A DNA stretch of 64,000 nt from Echinometra lucunter. Its lineage: Eukaryota > Echinodermata > Echinoidea > Camarodonta > Echinometridae. Position 1 is the stretch's first letter; each line of letters starts with the position of its first letter. The translations under genes and the position numbers were made by a program. Shown here in pieces: positions 1 to 14,200 of the stretch. The notes under the pieces were generated by a model. It ran no database searches. It was not told the origin of the DNA and saw only the letters and a list, made by a program, of their open reading frames with translations. Where the stretch lies: the NCBI GenBank assembly GCA_029962745.1, contig CM057154.1, positions 18,790,857 to 18,854,856 of the forward strand. Direction: 5' to 3'.

Positions 1-1310
1 CAGTCTTTCATTATGTTATTACTTGCCTTATAAATCTTTCATTATGTTATTCTTTGTTTTTAGCAACATCATTTCGTTTCTAAGTTTCTTATGCTACTCA
101 TTGTTTTTCCTCCTATCTTCTTTACTTTCCGTCTTTTCGTATGTTATTCTTTGATTATCATTTCTTCTTTTCTATCTTTCCGTTTTTATTCTCTGTTTTC
201 CTCTTCCATCTTTTCTTTCCATCTTTTCTTATGTCATTCTTTGATTTTCTTATATTTCAGTCTCTTATGTTATTCTTTGTTTTCTCGTTTCTTCTTTTCT
301 ATTTATCCTTAGTTACTCCTTGTTTTCTCCTATCTTCTTTTCTATCTTTCCTTATGTTATTCTTTGTTTTTTCTTCTATCATCTTCTCTTTCCGTCATTT
401 CTTATGTTATCCTTCGTTATTCTTTCTATATCTTATCTTTCTGTCTTTTCCTATGTTATTCTTTGTTTTCTCCTTTCTTTTTTCCTCTCTTTCATTATTT
501 CATTCTTTGTTATCCCTTCTATCTATTTATCTTTTAATATTTTTCATATGTTATTCTTTGTTCTCCCCTATTGAATTTTCTTTTCTATCTTTCCGTATGT
601 TATTCTTGTTATTCCTTCTATCTTTTCATCTTCAGTCTATTCTTGTGTTATTCTTTGTTTTCTTTTCTCTTCTGTCTTTTCCTATGTTAGTCCTTGTCTT
701 TCCTATGTTCTTTTCTACCTTTCCTTATCTAATCCTTTTCTTCTATATTCTTCTATTCCGTAATTTCTTATGTTATTCTTTGTTATTCCTTCTATATTCT
801 TGTCTTTCATTCTTTTCTTAAGTTATTCTTTGTTTTCTCCTTTCTCCTTTCTTATCTTTCATTATGTTTATCATTGCTATTCCTTCTTTCTTCTTATCTT
901 TCAATCTTTTCTTATGTTTTTCTTTTTTTTTATCTTTTCTTATGTTATTCTGTTTTCTCCTTTCTTTTTCTTTCCTTATCCTTTCTCTTATCATCCTTTC
1001 CATCTTTCCTTGTGTTATTCTGTTATTCCTTCTATCTTCTTCTTTAAATCTTTTCTCATGTTATTCTTTGTTATTCCTTCAACCTTCTTATCTTTCAGTC
1101 TCTTTTGTTATTCTTTGTTTTATCCTTTCTTCTTTTCTATCTTTCCCTATGTTATTTCGTTGTTTTCTCCTGTCCTCTTTCATGTTGTTTTTTATCTTTC
1201 TCTCTTTGTTCTATTTTTCCTAAATTATTCTTTGTTTTAACCCCTCTATATTCTTTCTATCTATCTATGTTGTTCTTTGATTTTTTTTTTCCTATCCATA
1301 TTTTCTTGTG
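1..1310. repeat. Pyrimidine-rich degenerate tandem repeat
   Basis: Almost purely C/T on the given strand, with loosely repeated blocks of about 40-60 bases built on TATGTTATTCTTTG followed by TTCTTTTCTATCTTTCC variants. The spacing is irregular, so this is a decayed minisatellite rather than a clean array. Long open frames on both strands (for example 141-821 +) result from the biased composition and encode only F, S, L, Y and I; I do not regard them as genes. The repeat runs off the left edge, so its full length is unknown. Confidence 0.85.
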
Positions 1311-2500
1311 AAAATCTTTTCGGGAATTATGAAATAACGACTGCGTTGAGCCTAGCAAATACATCGACCTTGAGAGGAGTTATTGTGGTTTCGCCTCCTC
1401 GAAGACTCTTAAGAGGGAAGACGGTATAGCGTCTTTCGCTCAAGCTGATGAAAGATATAAGATATGCCCTCAGGGCCGTATGCAGAAATTTTTTCCGGGG
1501 TGAGGGGCAAGACGCGTAAAAATTTTCGAAGAAGCTCAAAAGAGAGAAAGTGAAGCGACCGAGCTACATGACGAAAACGGCCCGTCTAGCCTTTACCCTA
1601 GTTAGTCCCTAGCTTACTCGGGTTTCAAGACATCACTTTCACAGGGTGAGTTTGAGGATTAAGTCTCTCCTAAGCCCTCTTCTCCCAGTAATCCAATTAT
1701 GTATAATCCTCTTAATTAGCAAGGGACTTTAGCTATTACGTAATCACCTTGACCGCTTTGCCTTCAATCACTGCATGGGTCATGGAGCTGGGTGAGTGTG
1801 TAGTGTGTGTGTGTGTGGACTTGTATTTAAACTTTGCCATCCTCCGACGTTCGGAGATAGGAGGCTGATGAGAGAGTGCACGTGGAATCAGCAAGTGTAT
1901 GTAGTGTCCACGTGTGTGCTGTGGGAAGAAAAGGATCAATCCACCCTGGCCCCACTCAGTTGTAAAGAAATTTTTGAAATGCAAATGATTTCCAAATGGT
2001 TATAACGATGGAATTCTTCTTTATGGCATACATCGAAATTTACAACATTCCATGACTGTTTAAACTGTGGAGTAATTTTGACGTGAAATGATTCGGAGAT
2101 GTCCTGATGATGGCCCAATGACGAAATTCTAATTTTTAAAAATCAAATTTCACAACTCACAACTTATCCCCTCTTTATCTATAAGAATTTGATAAGCAAA
2201 TGATTTAATGTTCTGAATAATAGTGACTAGACCTAATAGTTAATGCCTCTCCTTTGTCTATCAACCTTCGCAACTTCTTATATGTATGGCTGACTCAGTT
2301 GTAATCGGATAAAACCCGACTTTCAGAATGAAATCATAGTAACTTTTATCTATCGAACCTTGCAACTTAATTCTTATACGAGACTTCTGAGGTGACCCGA
2401 TTTTATTGGTGACGGATATTCTTGATCTTCTTAGCCGTTGTATAATATTTGTTTAGGCATTACGCTATACGATGACTGATTCGGAAATGACAATATAAGT
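1311..2500. other. No gene seen; repeat debris
   Basis: No ORF with recognisable protein features. At about 1478-1515 the text GGCCGTATGCAG followed by AAATTTTTTCCGGGG resembles the tip of the GGCCGTAC-ended element family seen complete at 38890-39145. A short GT run lies at about 1797-1817. The rest looks like ordinary AT-rich intergenic DNA. Confidence 0.6.
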
Positions 2501-3557
2501 GCTTTTACTAAACACTCGGGTCGCGTCGCGGCGCGGCGCGATGGAAAACACTCGGCTCGCGGTGCTCGCGGCTCGCTGCGCCAATTTTGTTTTATGGTGT
2601 CTTCAAATCGGCCTACATGATGGAAAAAATGTTATTGAAGATTATCGATTTCTTTACTCTTTTTCAATGTCGTCTTCATGCCGGATGCGAAAGGAAATCT
2701 ACTATATAAAAAAATTTGCCTCTTCATTAACTGACAGAAAAATAAGGAGACAAGAATTAGGATTGACAATACGAAAGAAGGAATACGAGGTAGGTAAACT
2801 GAACTTCAAAGAAACTGTAAACTAGTCTGCAAGGAAGGGAATAATAGAAACGAGGATGAATGGAACGAGTGCGAAATCAATAAGTGAGGAATACAAAACA
2901 ATGAAAGAAATGAATAGTATGGAATGATAGGAGTAATAGTGTAAAATTGGAAGACTACTGGCCAGGTTAACAGTCATAATGATTTTTTTTTTCTAAATCA
3001 CGTAATAGAAAAAGAGAAGGTAAATAAAGGGATAGAATAAAATGTAGAATTTTGTGGTTAAATACTGACATAAAAATAAAATCAATAAAACTGAGCATTA
3101 TAAAAATAATAAGGATGGATGGAAATTTTAAAAAAAGAAGAATTGTGGGAAACAAAGAATACATTATAAGGGTAGAAAAGGAAAAGAAATACAGAAACAG
3201 AGAATATCATTGGTCGTATGGAAATTGTGGTAAAATGCACCAGGAAAATGAGGATAGATGGGGAAGAGATGAATTGCAGAGGAATTTAAAATTAGTCTAC
3301 ACCGAAGAGAAATGAAGGCGGAAATGAAGGGAGAGAAAATAGATGTACATGCACATGTTGAAGAACAACTTTTTAATTTTTCAGAGTAGATTTCCCCTTG
3401 CACCCGCCTTGAAGAAAACATTGAAAAACGGTTGTAAAGAAATCGATGATTGGGCCGATTTGAAGGAACCATTAAAAAAAATTGGCTCAGAGAGCCGCGG
3501 CCCGAGTATTTCTCCAGCGCGCCGCGCCGCACCGCGGCCCGAGTGTTTAGTAAAAGC
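2501..3557. mobile_element. Non-autonomous DNA transposon with long GC-tipped inverted repeats
   Basis: The ends are perfect inverted repeats (GCTTTTACTAAACACTCGGG at 2501-2520, its complement at 3538-3557). The symmetry continues inward for roughly 180-200 bp: GCGGCGCGGCGCG near 2528 pairs with CGCGCCGCGCCGC near 3520, CAATTTTG/TCAAATCGGCC pairs near 2583-2613 and 3452-3482, and GGAAATCTACT near 2693 pairs with AGTAGATTTCC near 3386. The interior is A-rich with no transposase I can read. I could not define a target-site duplication, so the superfamily is unassigned. The short ORF at 2499-2825 is composed of the terminal repeat and is not a gene. Confidence 0.8.
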
Positions 3558-5480
3558 CATTGAATATTATTAAAGAGGAATGAGGAAATTCTTCTCTTTC
3601 TTACTTATTAGGGTAAGCCAGAATAATTTTGAAGCAAGTACGGTGACCCGATTTTAATGTTGGTTTTGCTTTCTTTTTAAACTTTTTAAAAAAATTTTTA
3701 AAATCTTTTTTCTTGTTTTGTTTTCTTTTTTTTTATCTGGTGGCATTTATTATTGTGCAAACATTAGCTCACAGAACAAGTGCAAATTTTGTTCAATTTG
3801 CTTTGATACGGTACACTCTGCCAAAATTTATGTTGATCTTTAGGCCTATCTCCTCTTATAAATTCCACAAAATAATTACTGAGCCCACGGTGGTCAGATT
3901 TTTGAGTGTAGGCCTACATGAATTACTATCCTTAATCTGTCGAAGTTAGCCTCTCTTCTTTTCTTTTTTTTTCATTTATTTATTTATTTTTTTTGGGGGG
4001 GCGATTAACATAAACCTATATATTTTCCCTTATATTTCTCCCAATTTCTTAGATTTTTGTGAAGTGAATTAAAATTTGACTTCCGGCAGCTGCAGGGAAT
4101 ATTCTCGTAGATATTTTTACAGAATCACGGAGAGGTGGTCATTTTATCATAACTTCCCCACTGACCCGGCCTGCCAGTACCGGAAGCAGTTTGTAAAAAA
4201 CAAACAAACAGAAACCCAAATAACTAAAAAAATCTAAAAAAAAAAAAACAACTAAAAACAACAACAACAAAAAACTTTAAAAACGGAGACGGGAAAGATC
4301 ATATCACGAGCTCAATCATCATGTTATATTTCGCTTTGTAAGAAATGTGCTATAACTATTGTGACCAGGTAACAGAAGTTGCAAAATAGATATGCCCGTT
4401 TAAGGGGCGTTGATCCATTTTTAGGATCGGGGTGGGGCAAGACGACCGATGGAGAAGAACCCGTGGCCGCGACAAGCTAAGTCTATATCTCCGCTCGAAA
4501 ATCATCCAATTCACCGATGGTAAATCTCCACAAAGCCTACAACAAGAACAAGCTTTCCGGTTATGTTTTCTTTATTTTTCCTTTTTCCGTTTTCTTCTCA
4601 CTTTCTTTTTTTTTTTTTATATAGGCCCACCCCGAGTTTTAGGGGGCGCAACTGCCCCTCCCCCTCCCCCCCCACCGGGGCCTGCCCCCATGATCGCCGC
4701 CTCTGGCCCGTTTAGTTATAAATGCAGACTATTCAACTTTAGAATTTTAAATTAGCAATCCGCAAAACAAAGAATTTAGTTTTAGTGTATAGATTTTGAA
4801 TAATTTTGCCCCATTATTTGACAACACTGTTTGTTATGCGATCTGATATTGTTGATGATAGACGTCCGTCCTAAAGCAGAATACAAAAAAAAAAAAAAAA
4901 GAAAGAAAAGATTGCCCTAATTTCATTCTCTGCAAATTCTCTGTTCAACAATTAACTAAACAAACTAACAAACTAAAAACATAATCTGCATCAGTGTAAA
5001 ACTCCAGACGATAAGTGATGTTTCAAAACTTGGAACAATGTTAACTATTATGTAACATACTGACACTGAAAAAAGTACCATATTATCCGGCTACCTATAA
5101 CTGCAGGTTTTTATTTTTTCCTATTTCGATTGGATTAATATTGTATCAGAAATTTGTTTTATATTTTGTTTGTATCATGGTGATTACATTTCGGTGGAGG
5201 GCAGTCCGTTGAAAGCATTTGTAAATTCAATCTGACTGACCCTCCATTACTACATAACTTTTATATTGCTTTAACTTAGACGAAATTGCCGAGGTCAACA
5301 CTAGGTTAGAGTTTAGCTCTATTTGAAGAAAAAAATGAATCAAATTGTAAAAGAAATGATTTTGCTTTCCTTCCAAGGAAGATATAATCTCTGATTTTTT
5401 GAATTTTTTTTTATGTTGTTAATTGTTTTTAGTTTTTACAAAATGCGACCGTTTCGGTCAAGAGTTCCTGCCATGCACAG
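3558..5480. other. No gene seen; low-complexity and G/C-run repeat debris
   Basis: Contains T-rich runs (3960-4000), an A/C-rich stretch (4190-4280), and at 4620-4695 a palindromic piece (GGGGGCGCAACTGCCCC, then C runs) typical of the G/C-run repeat families found elsewhere in the window. No coding signal recognised. Confidence 0.6.
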
Positions 5481-6057
5481 AAGGCAGTAAGAAGACGAAG
5501 AAGACGAGAAAGCCTCAATCTGATGTCCAACACCCCGAGTTTGACTTGCAGTGCCCTTATCACGCAAACCTACTCATTACTTGAATCGTTTCAGAAAAGA
5601 TTTACTACAAAATACAGCGTCAATATTAGATTGAATCTTAAGTCTATGAATAGTGGAAAAATGAAAGAAAGAAAGACATGATTCCTTGGACATCCCTTAC
5701 AAGGAAGAAAATATCTCTCAGTAATTGATTAACGCAAGTATGGAAGCGTTTGTTTCTGTAGACTAGTTCCAACGAATCGTCGCTCCTTCTATTGGCCCGT
5801 ACTAATAGTAAGAAGACGAAGAAGACGAGAAAGCCTCAATCTGATGTCCAGCACCCCGAGTTTGACTTGCAGTGCCCTTATCACGCAAACCTACTCATTA
5901 TTGTCTTGAATCGTTTCAGAAAAGATTTCCTACAAAATACAGCGTCAATATTAGATTGAATCTTAAGTCTATGTAAAGTGGAAAAATGTAGGAAATTCAA
6001 GATTCATTGGACTTCCCTTAGAAGGAAGAAAATATCTCTCAATAGTTTAACGCAAGT

Positions 6058-9000
6058 ATGATAGCGTTTGTTTCTGTACATAGACTATATATAGTTCCCA
6101 CAAATGGTCGCTCCTACTATATTTGGCCTGTAGTAAAGGCAGTAAGAAGACGAGAAAGCCTCAACCTGATGCCCAACACTCCGAGTTTGACTTGCAATGC
6201 CCTTATCACGAAAACCTACTCATTACTTGAATCGTTTCAGAAAAGATTTACTACAACATACAGCGTCAATATTACATTGAATCTTAAGTCTATGAATAGT
6301 GGAAAAATGAATGAAAGACATGATTCATTGGACGTCCCTTAGAAGGAAGAAAATATCTCTCAATAATGTTTAACGCAAGTATGTTAGCGTTTGATTCCGT
6401 ACATAGACTATAGTTTCCCATAAATGGTCGCTCCTACTATTGGCCTGTACTAAAGGCAGTAAGAAGACGAAGAAGACGAGAAAGCCTCAATCTGATGTCC
6501 AACACCCCGAGTTTGACTTGCACTGCCTTTATCACGCAAACCTACTCATTACTGTCTTGAATCGTTTCAGAAAAGATTTACTACAAAATACAGCGTCAAT
6601 ATTAGATAGAATCTTAAGTCTATGAATAGTGGAAAAATGAAAGAAAGACATGATTCCTTGGACTTCCCTTACAAGGAAGAAAATATCTCTCAGTTGATTA
6701 ACGCAAGTATGGAAGCGTTTGTTTCTGTAAACTAGTTCCAACGAATCGTCGCTCCTTCTATTGGCCCGTACTAAAGGCAGTAAGAAGACGAAGAAGACGA
6801 GAAAGCCTCAATCTGATGTCCAGCACCCCGAGTTTGACTTGCAGTGCCCTTATCACGCAAACCTACTCATTATTGTCTTGAATCGTTTCAGAAAAGATTT
6901 CCTACAAAATACAGCGTCAATATTAGATTGAATCTTAAGTCTATGTAAAGTGGAAAAATGTAGGAAATTCAAGATTCATTGGACTTCCCTTAGAAGGAAG
7001 AAAATATCTCTCAATAGTTTAACGCAAGTATGATAGCGTTTGTTTCTGTACATAGACTATATATAGTTCCCACAAATGGTCGCTCCTACTATATTTGGCC
7101 TGTAGTAAAGGCAGTAAGAAGACGAGAAAGCCTCAACCTGATGCCCAACACCCCGAGTTTGACTTGCAATGCCCTTATCACGAAAACCTACTCATTACTT
7201 GAATCGTTTCAGAAAAGATTTACTACAACATACAGCGTCAATATTAGATTGAATCTTAAGTCTATGAATAGTGGAAAAATGAATGAAAGACATGATTCAT
7301 TGGACGTCCCTTAGAAGGAAGAAAATATCTCTCAATAATGTTTAACGCAAGTATGTTAGCGTTTGATTCCGTACTTAGACTATAGTTCCCACAAATGGTC
7401 GCTCCTACTATTGGCCTGTACTAAAGGCAGTAAGAAGACGAAGAAGACGAGAAAGCCTCAATCTGATGTCCAACACCCCGAGTTTGACTTGCACTGCCCT
7501 TATCACGAAAACCTACTCATTACTTGAATCGTTTCAGAAAAGATTTACTACAACATACAGCGTCAATATTAGATAGAATCTTAAGTCTATGAATAGTGGA
7601 AAAATGAATGAAAGACATGATTCATTGGACGTCCCTTACAAGGAAGAAAATATCTCTCAATAATGTTTAACGCAAGTATGTTAGCGTTTGATTCCGTACA
7701 TAGACTATAGTTCCCACAAATGGTCGCTCCTACTATTGGCCTGTACTAAGGCAGTAAGAAGACGAAGAAGACGAGAAAGCCTCAATCTGATGTCCAACAC
7801 CCCGAGTTTGACTTGCACTGCCCTTATCACGCAAACCTACTCATTACTGTCTTGAATCGTTTCAGAAAAGATTTACTACAAAATACAGCGTCAATATTAG
7901 ATAGAATCTTAAGTCTATGAATAGTGGAAAAATGAAAGAAAGACATGATTCCTTGGACTTCCCTTACAAGGAAGAAAATATCTCTCAGTTGATTAACGCA
8001 AGTATGGAAGCGTTTGTTTCTGTAGACTAGTTCCAACGAATCGTCGCTCCTTCTATTGGCCCGTACTAAAGGCAGTAAGAAGACGAAGAAGACGACAAAG
8101 CCTCAATCTGATGTCCAGCACCCCGAGTTTGACTTGCAGTGCCCTTATCACGCAAACCTACTCATTATTGTCTTGAATCGTTTCAGAAAAGATTTCCTAC
8201 AAAATACAGCGTCAATATTAGATTGAATCTTAAGTCTATGTAAAGTGGAAAAATGTAGGAAATTCAAGATTCATTGGACTTCCCTTAGAAGGAAGAAAAT
8301 ATCTCTCAATAGTTTAACGCAAGTATGATAGCGTTTGTTTCTGTACATAGACTATATATAGTTCCCACAAATGGTCGCTCCTACTATATTTGGCCTGTAG
8401 TAAAGGCAGTAAGAAGACGAGAAAGCCTCAACCTGATGCCCAACACCCCGAGTTTGACTTGCAATGCCCTTATCACGAAAACCTACTCATTACTTGAATC
8501 GTTTCAGAAAAGATTTACTACAACATACAGCGTCAATATTAGATTGAATCTTAAGTCTATGAATAGTGGAAAAATGAATGAAAGACATGATTCATTGGAC
8601 GTCCCTTAGAAGGAAGAAAATATCTCTCAATAATGTTTAACGCAAGTATGTTAGCGTTTGATTCCGTACATAGACTATAGTTCCCACAAATGGTCGCTCC
8701 TACTATTGGCCTGTACTAAAGGCAGTAAGAAGACGAAGAAGACGAGAAAGCCTCAATCTGATGTCCAACACCCCGAGTTTGACTTGCACTGCCTTTATCA
8801 CGCAAACCTACTCATTACTGTCTTGAATCGTTTCAGAAAAGATTTACTACAAAATACAGCGTCAATATTAGATAGAATCTTAAGTCTATGAATAGTGGAA
8901 AAATGAAAGAAAGACATGATTCCTTGGACTTCCCTTACAAGGAAGAAAATATCTCTCAGTTGATTAACGCAAGTATGGAAGCGTTTGTTTCTGTAGACTA

Positions 9001-11231
9001 GTTCCAACGAATCGTCGCTCCTTCTATTGGCCCGTACTAAAGGCAGTAAGAAGACGAAGAAGACGAGAAAGCCTCAATCTGATGTCCAGCACCCCCGAGT
9101 TTGACTTGCAGTGCCCTTATCACGCAAACCTACTCATTATTGTCTTGAATCGTTTCAGAAAAGATTTCCTACAAAATACAGCGTCAATATTAGATTGAAT
9201 CTTAAGTCTATGTAAAGTGGAAAAATGTAGGAAATTCAAGATTCATTGGACTTCCCTTAGAAGGAAGAAAATATCTCTCAATAGTTTAACGCAAGTATGA
9301 TAGCGTTTGTTTCTGTACATAGACTATATATAGTTCCCACAAATGGTCGCTCCTACTATATTTGGCCTGTAGTAAAGGCAGTAGAGAAGACGAGAAAGCC
9401 TCAACCTGATGCCCAACACCCCGAGTTTGACTTGCAATGCCCTTATCACGAAAACCTACTCATTACTTGAATCGTTTCAGAAAAGATTTACTACAACATA
9501 CAGCGTCAATATTAGATTGAATCTTAAGTCTATGAATAGTGGAAAAATGAATGAAAGACATGATTCATTGGACGTCCCTTAGAAGGAAGAAAATATCTCT
9601 CAATAATGTTTAACGCAAGTATGTTAGCGTTTGATTCCGTACATAGACTATAGTTCCCACAAATGGTCGCTCCTACTATTGGCCTGTACTAAAGGCAGTA
9701 AGAAGACGAAGAAGACGAGAAAGCCTCAATCTGATGTCCAACACCCCGAGTTTGACTTGCACTGCCTTTATCACGCAAACCTACTCATTACTGTCTTGAA
9801 TCGTTTCAGAAAAGATTTACTACAAAATACAGCGTCAGTATTAGATAGAATCTTAAGTCTATGAATAGTGGAAAAATGAAAGAAAGACATGATTCCTTGG
9901 ACTTCCCTTACAAGGAAGAAAATATCTCTCAGTTGATTAACGCAAGTATGGAAGCGTTTGTTTCTGTAGACTAGTTCCAACGAATCGTCGCTCCTTCTAT
10001 TGGCCCGTACTAAAGGCAGTAAGAAGACGAAGAAGACGAGAAAGCCTCAATCTGATGTCCAGCACCCCGAGTTTGACTTGCAGTGCCCTTATCACGCAAA
10101 CCTACTCATTATTGTCTTGAATCGTTTCAGAAAAGATTTCCTACAAAATACAGCGTCAATATTAGATTGAATCTTAAGTCTATGTAAAGTGGAAAAATGT
10201 AGGAAATTCAAGATTCATTGGACTTCCCTTAGAAGGAAGAAAATATCTCTCAATAGTTTGACGCAAGTATGATAGCGTTTGTTTCTGTACATAGACTATA
10301 TATAGTTCCCACAAATGGTCGCTCCTACTATATTTGGCCTGTAGTAAAGGCAGTAAGAAGACAAGAAAGCCTCAACCTGATGCCCAACACCCCGAGTTTG
10401 ACTTGCAATGCCCTTATCACGAAAACCTACTCATTACTTGAATCGTTTCAGAAAAGATTTACTACAAAATACAGCGTCAATATTAGATTGAATCTTAAGT
10501 CTATGAATAGTGGAAAAATGAATGAAAGACATGATTCATTGGACGTCCCTTAGAAGGAAGAAAATATCTCTCAATAATGTTTAACGCAAGTATGTTAGCG
10601 TTTGATTCCGTACATAGACTATAGTTCCCACAAATGGTCGCTCCTACTATTGGCCTGTACTAAAGGCAGTAAGAAGACGAAGAAGACGAGAAAGCCTCAA
10701 TCTGATGTCCAACACCCCGAGTTTGACTTGCACTGCCCTTATCACGAAAACCTACTCATTACTTGAATCGTTTCAGAAAAGATTTACTACAACATACAGC
10801 GTCAATATTAGATTGAATCTTAAGTCTATGAATAGTGGAAAAATGAAAGAAAGACATGATTCCTTGGACTTCCCTTACAAGGAAGAAAATATCTCTCAGT
10901 TGATTAACGCAAGTATGGAAGCGTTTGTTTCTGTAGACTAGTTCCAACGAATCGTCGCTCCTTCTATTGGCCCGTACTAAAGGCAGTAAGAAGACGAAGA
11001 AGACGAGAAAGCTTCAATCTGATGTCCAGCACCCCGAGTTTGACTTGCAGTGCCCTTATCACGCAAACCTACTCATTACTTGAATCGTTTCAGAAAAGAT
11101 TTGCTACAAAATACGGCGTCAATATTAGATTGAATCTTAAGTCTATGTAAAGTGGAAAAATGTAGGAAATTCAAGATTCATTGGACTTCCCTTAGAAGGA
11201 AGAAAATATCTCTCAATAGTTTAACGCAAGT
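6058..11231 (+). repeat. Higher-order satellite unit, copy 1 (5174 bp, 16 monomers)
   Basis: Sixteen monomers in the order 3+4+3+3+3. It shares private variants with the next 5172 bp at constant spacing: CGACAAAGCC (8092 and 13265), GCGTCAGTATT (9833 and 15005), AGACAAGAAAGC (10360 and 15532), AATACGGCG (11111 and 16283), AAGCTTCAATC (11009 and 16182). The boundaries are anchored on a type A start codon-like ATG for convenience; the true duplication breakpoints can lie anywhere in phase with these. Confidence 0.9.
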
Positions 11232-14200
11232 ATGATAGCGTTTGTTTCTGTACATAGACTATATATAGTTCCCACAAATGGTCGCTCCTACTATATTTGG
11301 CCTGTAGTAAAGGCAGTAAGAAGACGAGAAAGCCTCAACCTGATGCCCAACACTCCGAGTTTGACTTGCAATGCCCTTATCACGAAAACCTACTCATTAC
11401 TTGAATCGTTTCAGAAAAGATTTACTACAACATACAGCGTCAATATTACATTGAATCTTAAGTCTATGAATAGTGGAAAAATGAATGAAAGACATGATTC
11501 ATTGGACGTCCCTTAGAAGGAAGAAAATATCTCTCAATAATGTTTAACGCAAGTATGTTAGCGTTTGATTCCGTACATAGACTATAGTTCCCATAAATGG
11601 TCGCTCCTACTATTGGCCTGTACTAAAGGCAGTAAGAAGACGAAGAAGACGAGAAAGCCTCAATCTGATGTCCAACACCCCGAGTTTGACTTGCACTGCC
11701 TTTATCACGCAAACCTACTCATTACTGTCTTGAATCGTTTCAGAAAAGATTTACTACAAAATACAGCGTCAATATTAGATAGAATCTTAAGTCTATGAAT
11801 AGTGGAAAAATGAAAGAAAGACATGATTCCTTGGACTTCCCTTACAAGGAAGAAAATATCTCTCAGTTGATTAACGCAAGTATGGAAGCGTTTGTTTCTG
11901 TAAACTAGTTCCAACGAATCGTCGCTCCTTCTATTGGCCCGTACTAAAGGCAGTAAGAAGACGAAGAAGACGAGAAAGCCTCAATCTGATGTCCAGCACC
12001 CCGAGTTTGACTTGCAGTGCCCTTATCACGCAAACCTACTCATTATTGTCTTGAATCGTTTCAGAAAAGATTTCCTACAAAATACAGCGTCAATATTAGA
12101 TTGAATCTTAAGTCTATGTAAAGTGGAAAAATGTAGGAAATTCAAGATTCATTGGACTTCCCTTAGAAGGAAGAAAATATCTCTCAATAGTTTAACGCAA
12201 GTATGATAGCGTTTGTTTCTGTACATAGACTATATATAGTTCCCACAAATGGTCGCTCCTACTATATTTGGCCTGTAGTAAAGGCAGTAAGAAGACGAGA
12301 AAGCCTCAACCTGATGCCCAACACCCCGAGTTTGACTTGCAATGCCCTTATCACGAAAACCTACTCATTACTTGAATCGTTTCAGAAAAGATTTACTACA
12401 ACATACAGCGTCAATATTAGATTGAATCTTAAGTCTATGAATAGTGGAAAAATGAATGAAAGACATGATTCATTGGACGTCCCTTAGAAGGAAGAAAATA
12501 TCTCTCAATAATGTTTAACGCAAGTATGTTAGCGTTTGATTCCGTACTTAGACTATAGTTCCCACAAATGGTCGCTCCTACTATTGGCCTGTACTAAAGG
12601 CAGTAAGAAGACGAAGAAGACGAGAAAGCCTCAATCTGATGTCCAACACCCCGAGTTTGACTTGCACTGCCCTTATCACGAAAACCTACTCATTACTTGA
12701 ATCGTTTCAGAAAAGATTTACTACAACATACAGCGTCAATATTAGATAGAATCTTAAGTCTATGAATAGTGGAAAAATGAATGAAAGACATGATTCATTG
12801 GACGTCCCTTACAAGGAAGAAAATATCTCTCAATAATGTTTAACGCAAGTATGTTAGCGTTTGATTCCGTACATAGACTATAGTTCCCACAAATGGTCGC
12901 TCCTACTATTGGCCTGTACTAAAGGCAGTAAGAAGACGAAGAAGACGAGAAAGCCTCAATCTGATGTCCAACACCCCGAGTTTGACTTGCACTGCCCTTA
13001 TCACGCAAACCTACTCATTACTGTCTTGAATCGTTTCAGAAAAGATTTACTACAAAATACAGCGTCAATATTAGATAGAATCTTAAGTCTATGAATAGTG
13101 GAAAAATGAAAGAAAGACATGATTCCTTGGACTTCCCTTACAAGGAAGAAAATATCTCTCAGTTGATTAACGCAAGTATGGAAGCGTTTGTTTCTGTAGA
13201 CTAGTTCCAACGAATCGTCGCTCCTTCTATTGGCCCGTACTAAAGGCAGTAAGAAGACGAAGAAGACGACAAAGCCTCAATCTGATGTCCAGCACCCCGA
13301 GTTTGACTTGCAGTGCCCTTATCACGCAAACCTACTCATTATTGTCTTGAATCGTTTCAGAAAAGATTTCCTACAAAATACAGCGTCAATATTAGATTGA
13401 ATCTTAAGTCTATGTAAAGTGGAAAAATGTAGGAAATTCAAGATTCATTGGACTTCCCTTAGAAGGAAGAAAATATCTCTCAATAGTTTAACGCAAGTAT
13501 GATAGCGTTTGTTTCTGTACATAGACTATATATAGTTCCCACAAATGGTCGCTCCTACTATATTTGGCCTGTAGTAAAGGCAGTAAGAAGACGAGAAAGC
13601 CTCAACCTGATGCCCAACACCCCGAGTTTGACTTGCAATGCCCTTATCACGAAAACCTACTCATTACTTGAATCGTTTCAGAAAAGATTTACTACAACAT
13701 ACAGCGTCAATATTAGATTGAATCTTAAGTCTATGAATAGTGGAAAAATGAATGAAAGACATGATTCATTGGACGTCCCTTAGAAGGAAGAAAATATCTC
13801 TCAATAATGTTTAACGCAAGTATGTTAGCGTTTGATTCCGTACATAGACTATAGTTCCCACAAATGGTCGCTCCTACTATTGGCCTGTACTAAAGGCAGT
13901 AAGAAGACGAAGAAGACGAGAAAGCCTCAATCTGATGTCCAACACCCCGAGTTTGACTTGCACTGCCTTTATCACGCAAACCTACTCATTACTGTCTTGA
14001 ATCGTTTCAGAAAAGATTTACTACAAAATACAGCGTCAATATTAGATAGAATCTTAAGTCTATGAATAGTGGAAAAATGAAAGAAAGACATGATTCCTTG
14101 GACTTCCCTTACAAGGAAGAAAATATCTCTCAGTTGATTAACGCAAGTATGGAAGCGTTTGTTTCTGTAGACTAGTTCCAACGAATCGTCGCTCCTTCTA

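Noticed and set aside
141..1240. Overlapping 119-226 aa forward ORFs
   Set aside because: Products of a pyrimidine-rich tandem repeat; only F, S, L, Y, I-type residues and no domain.
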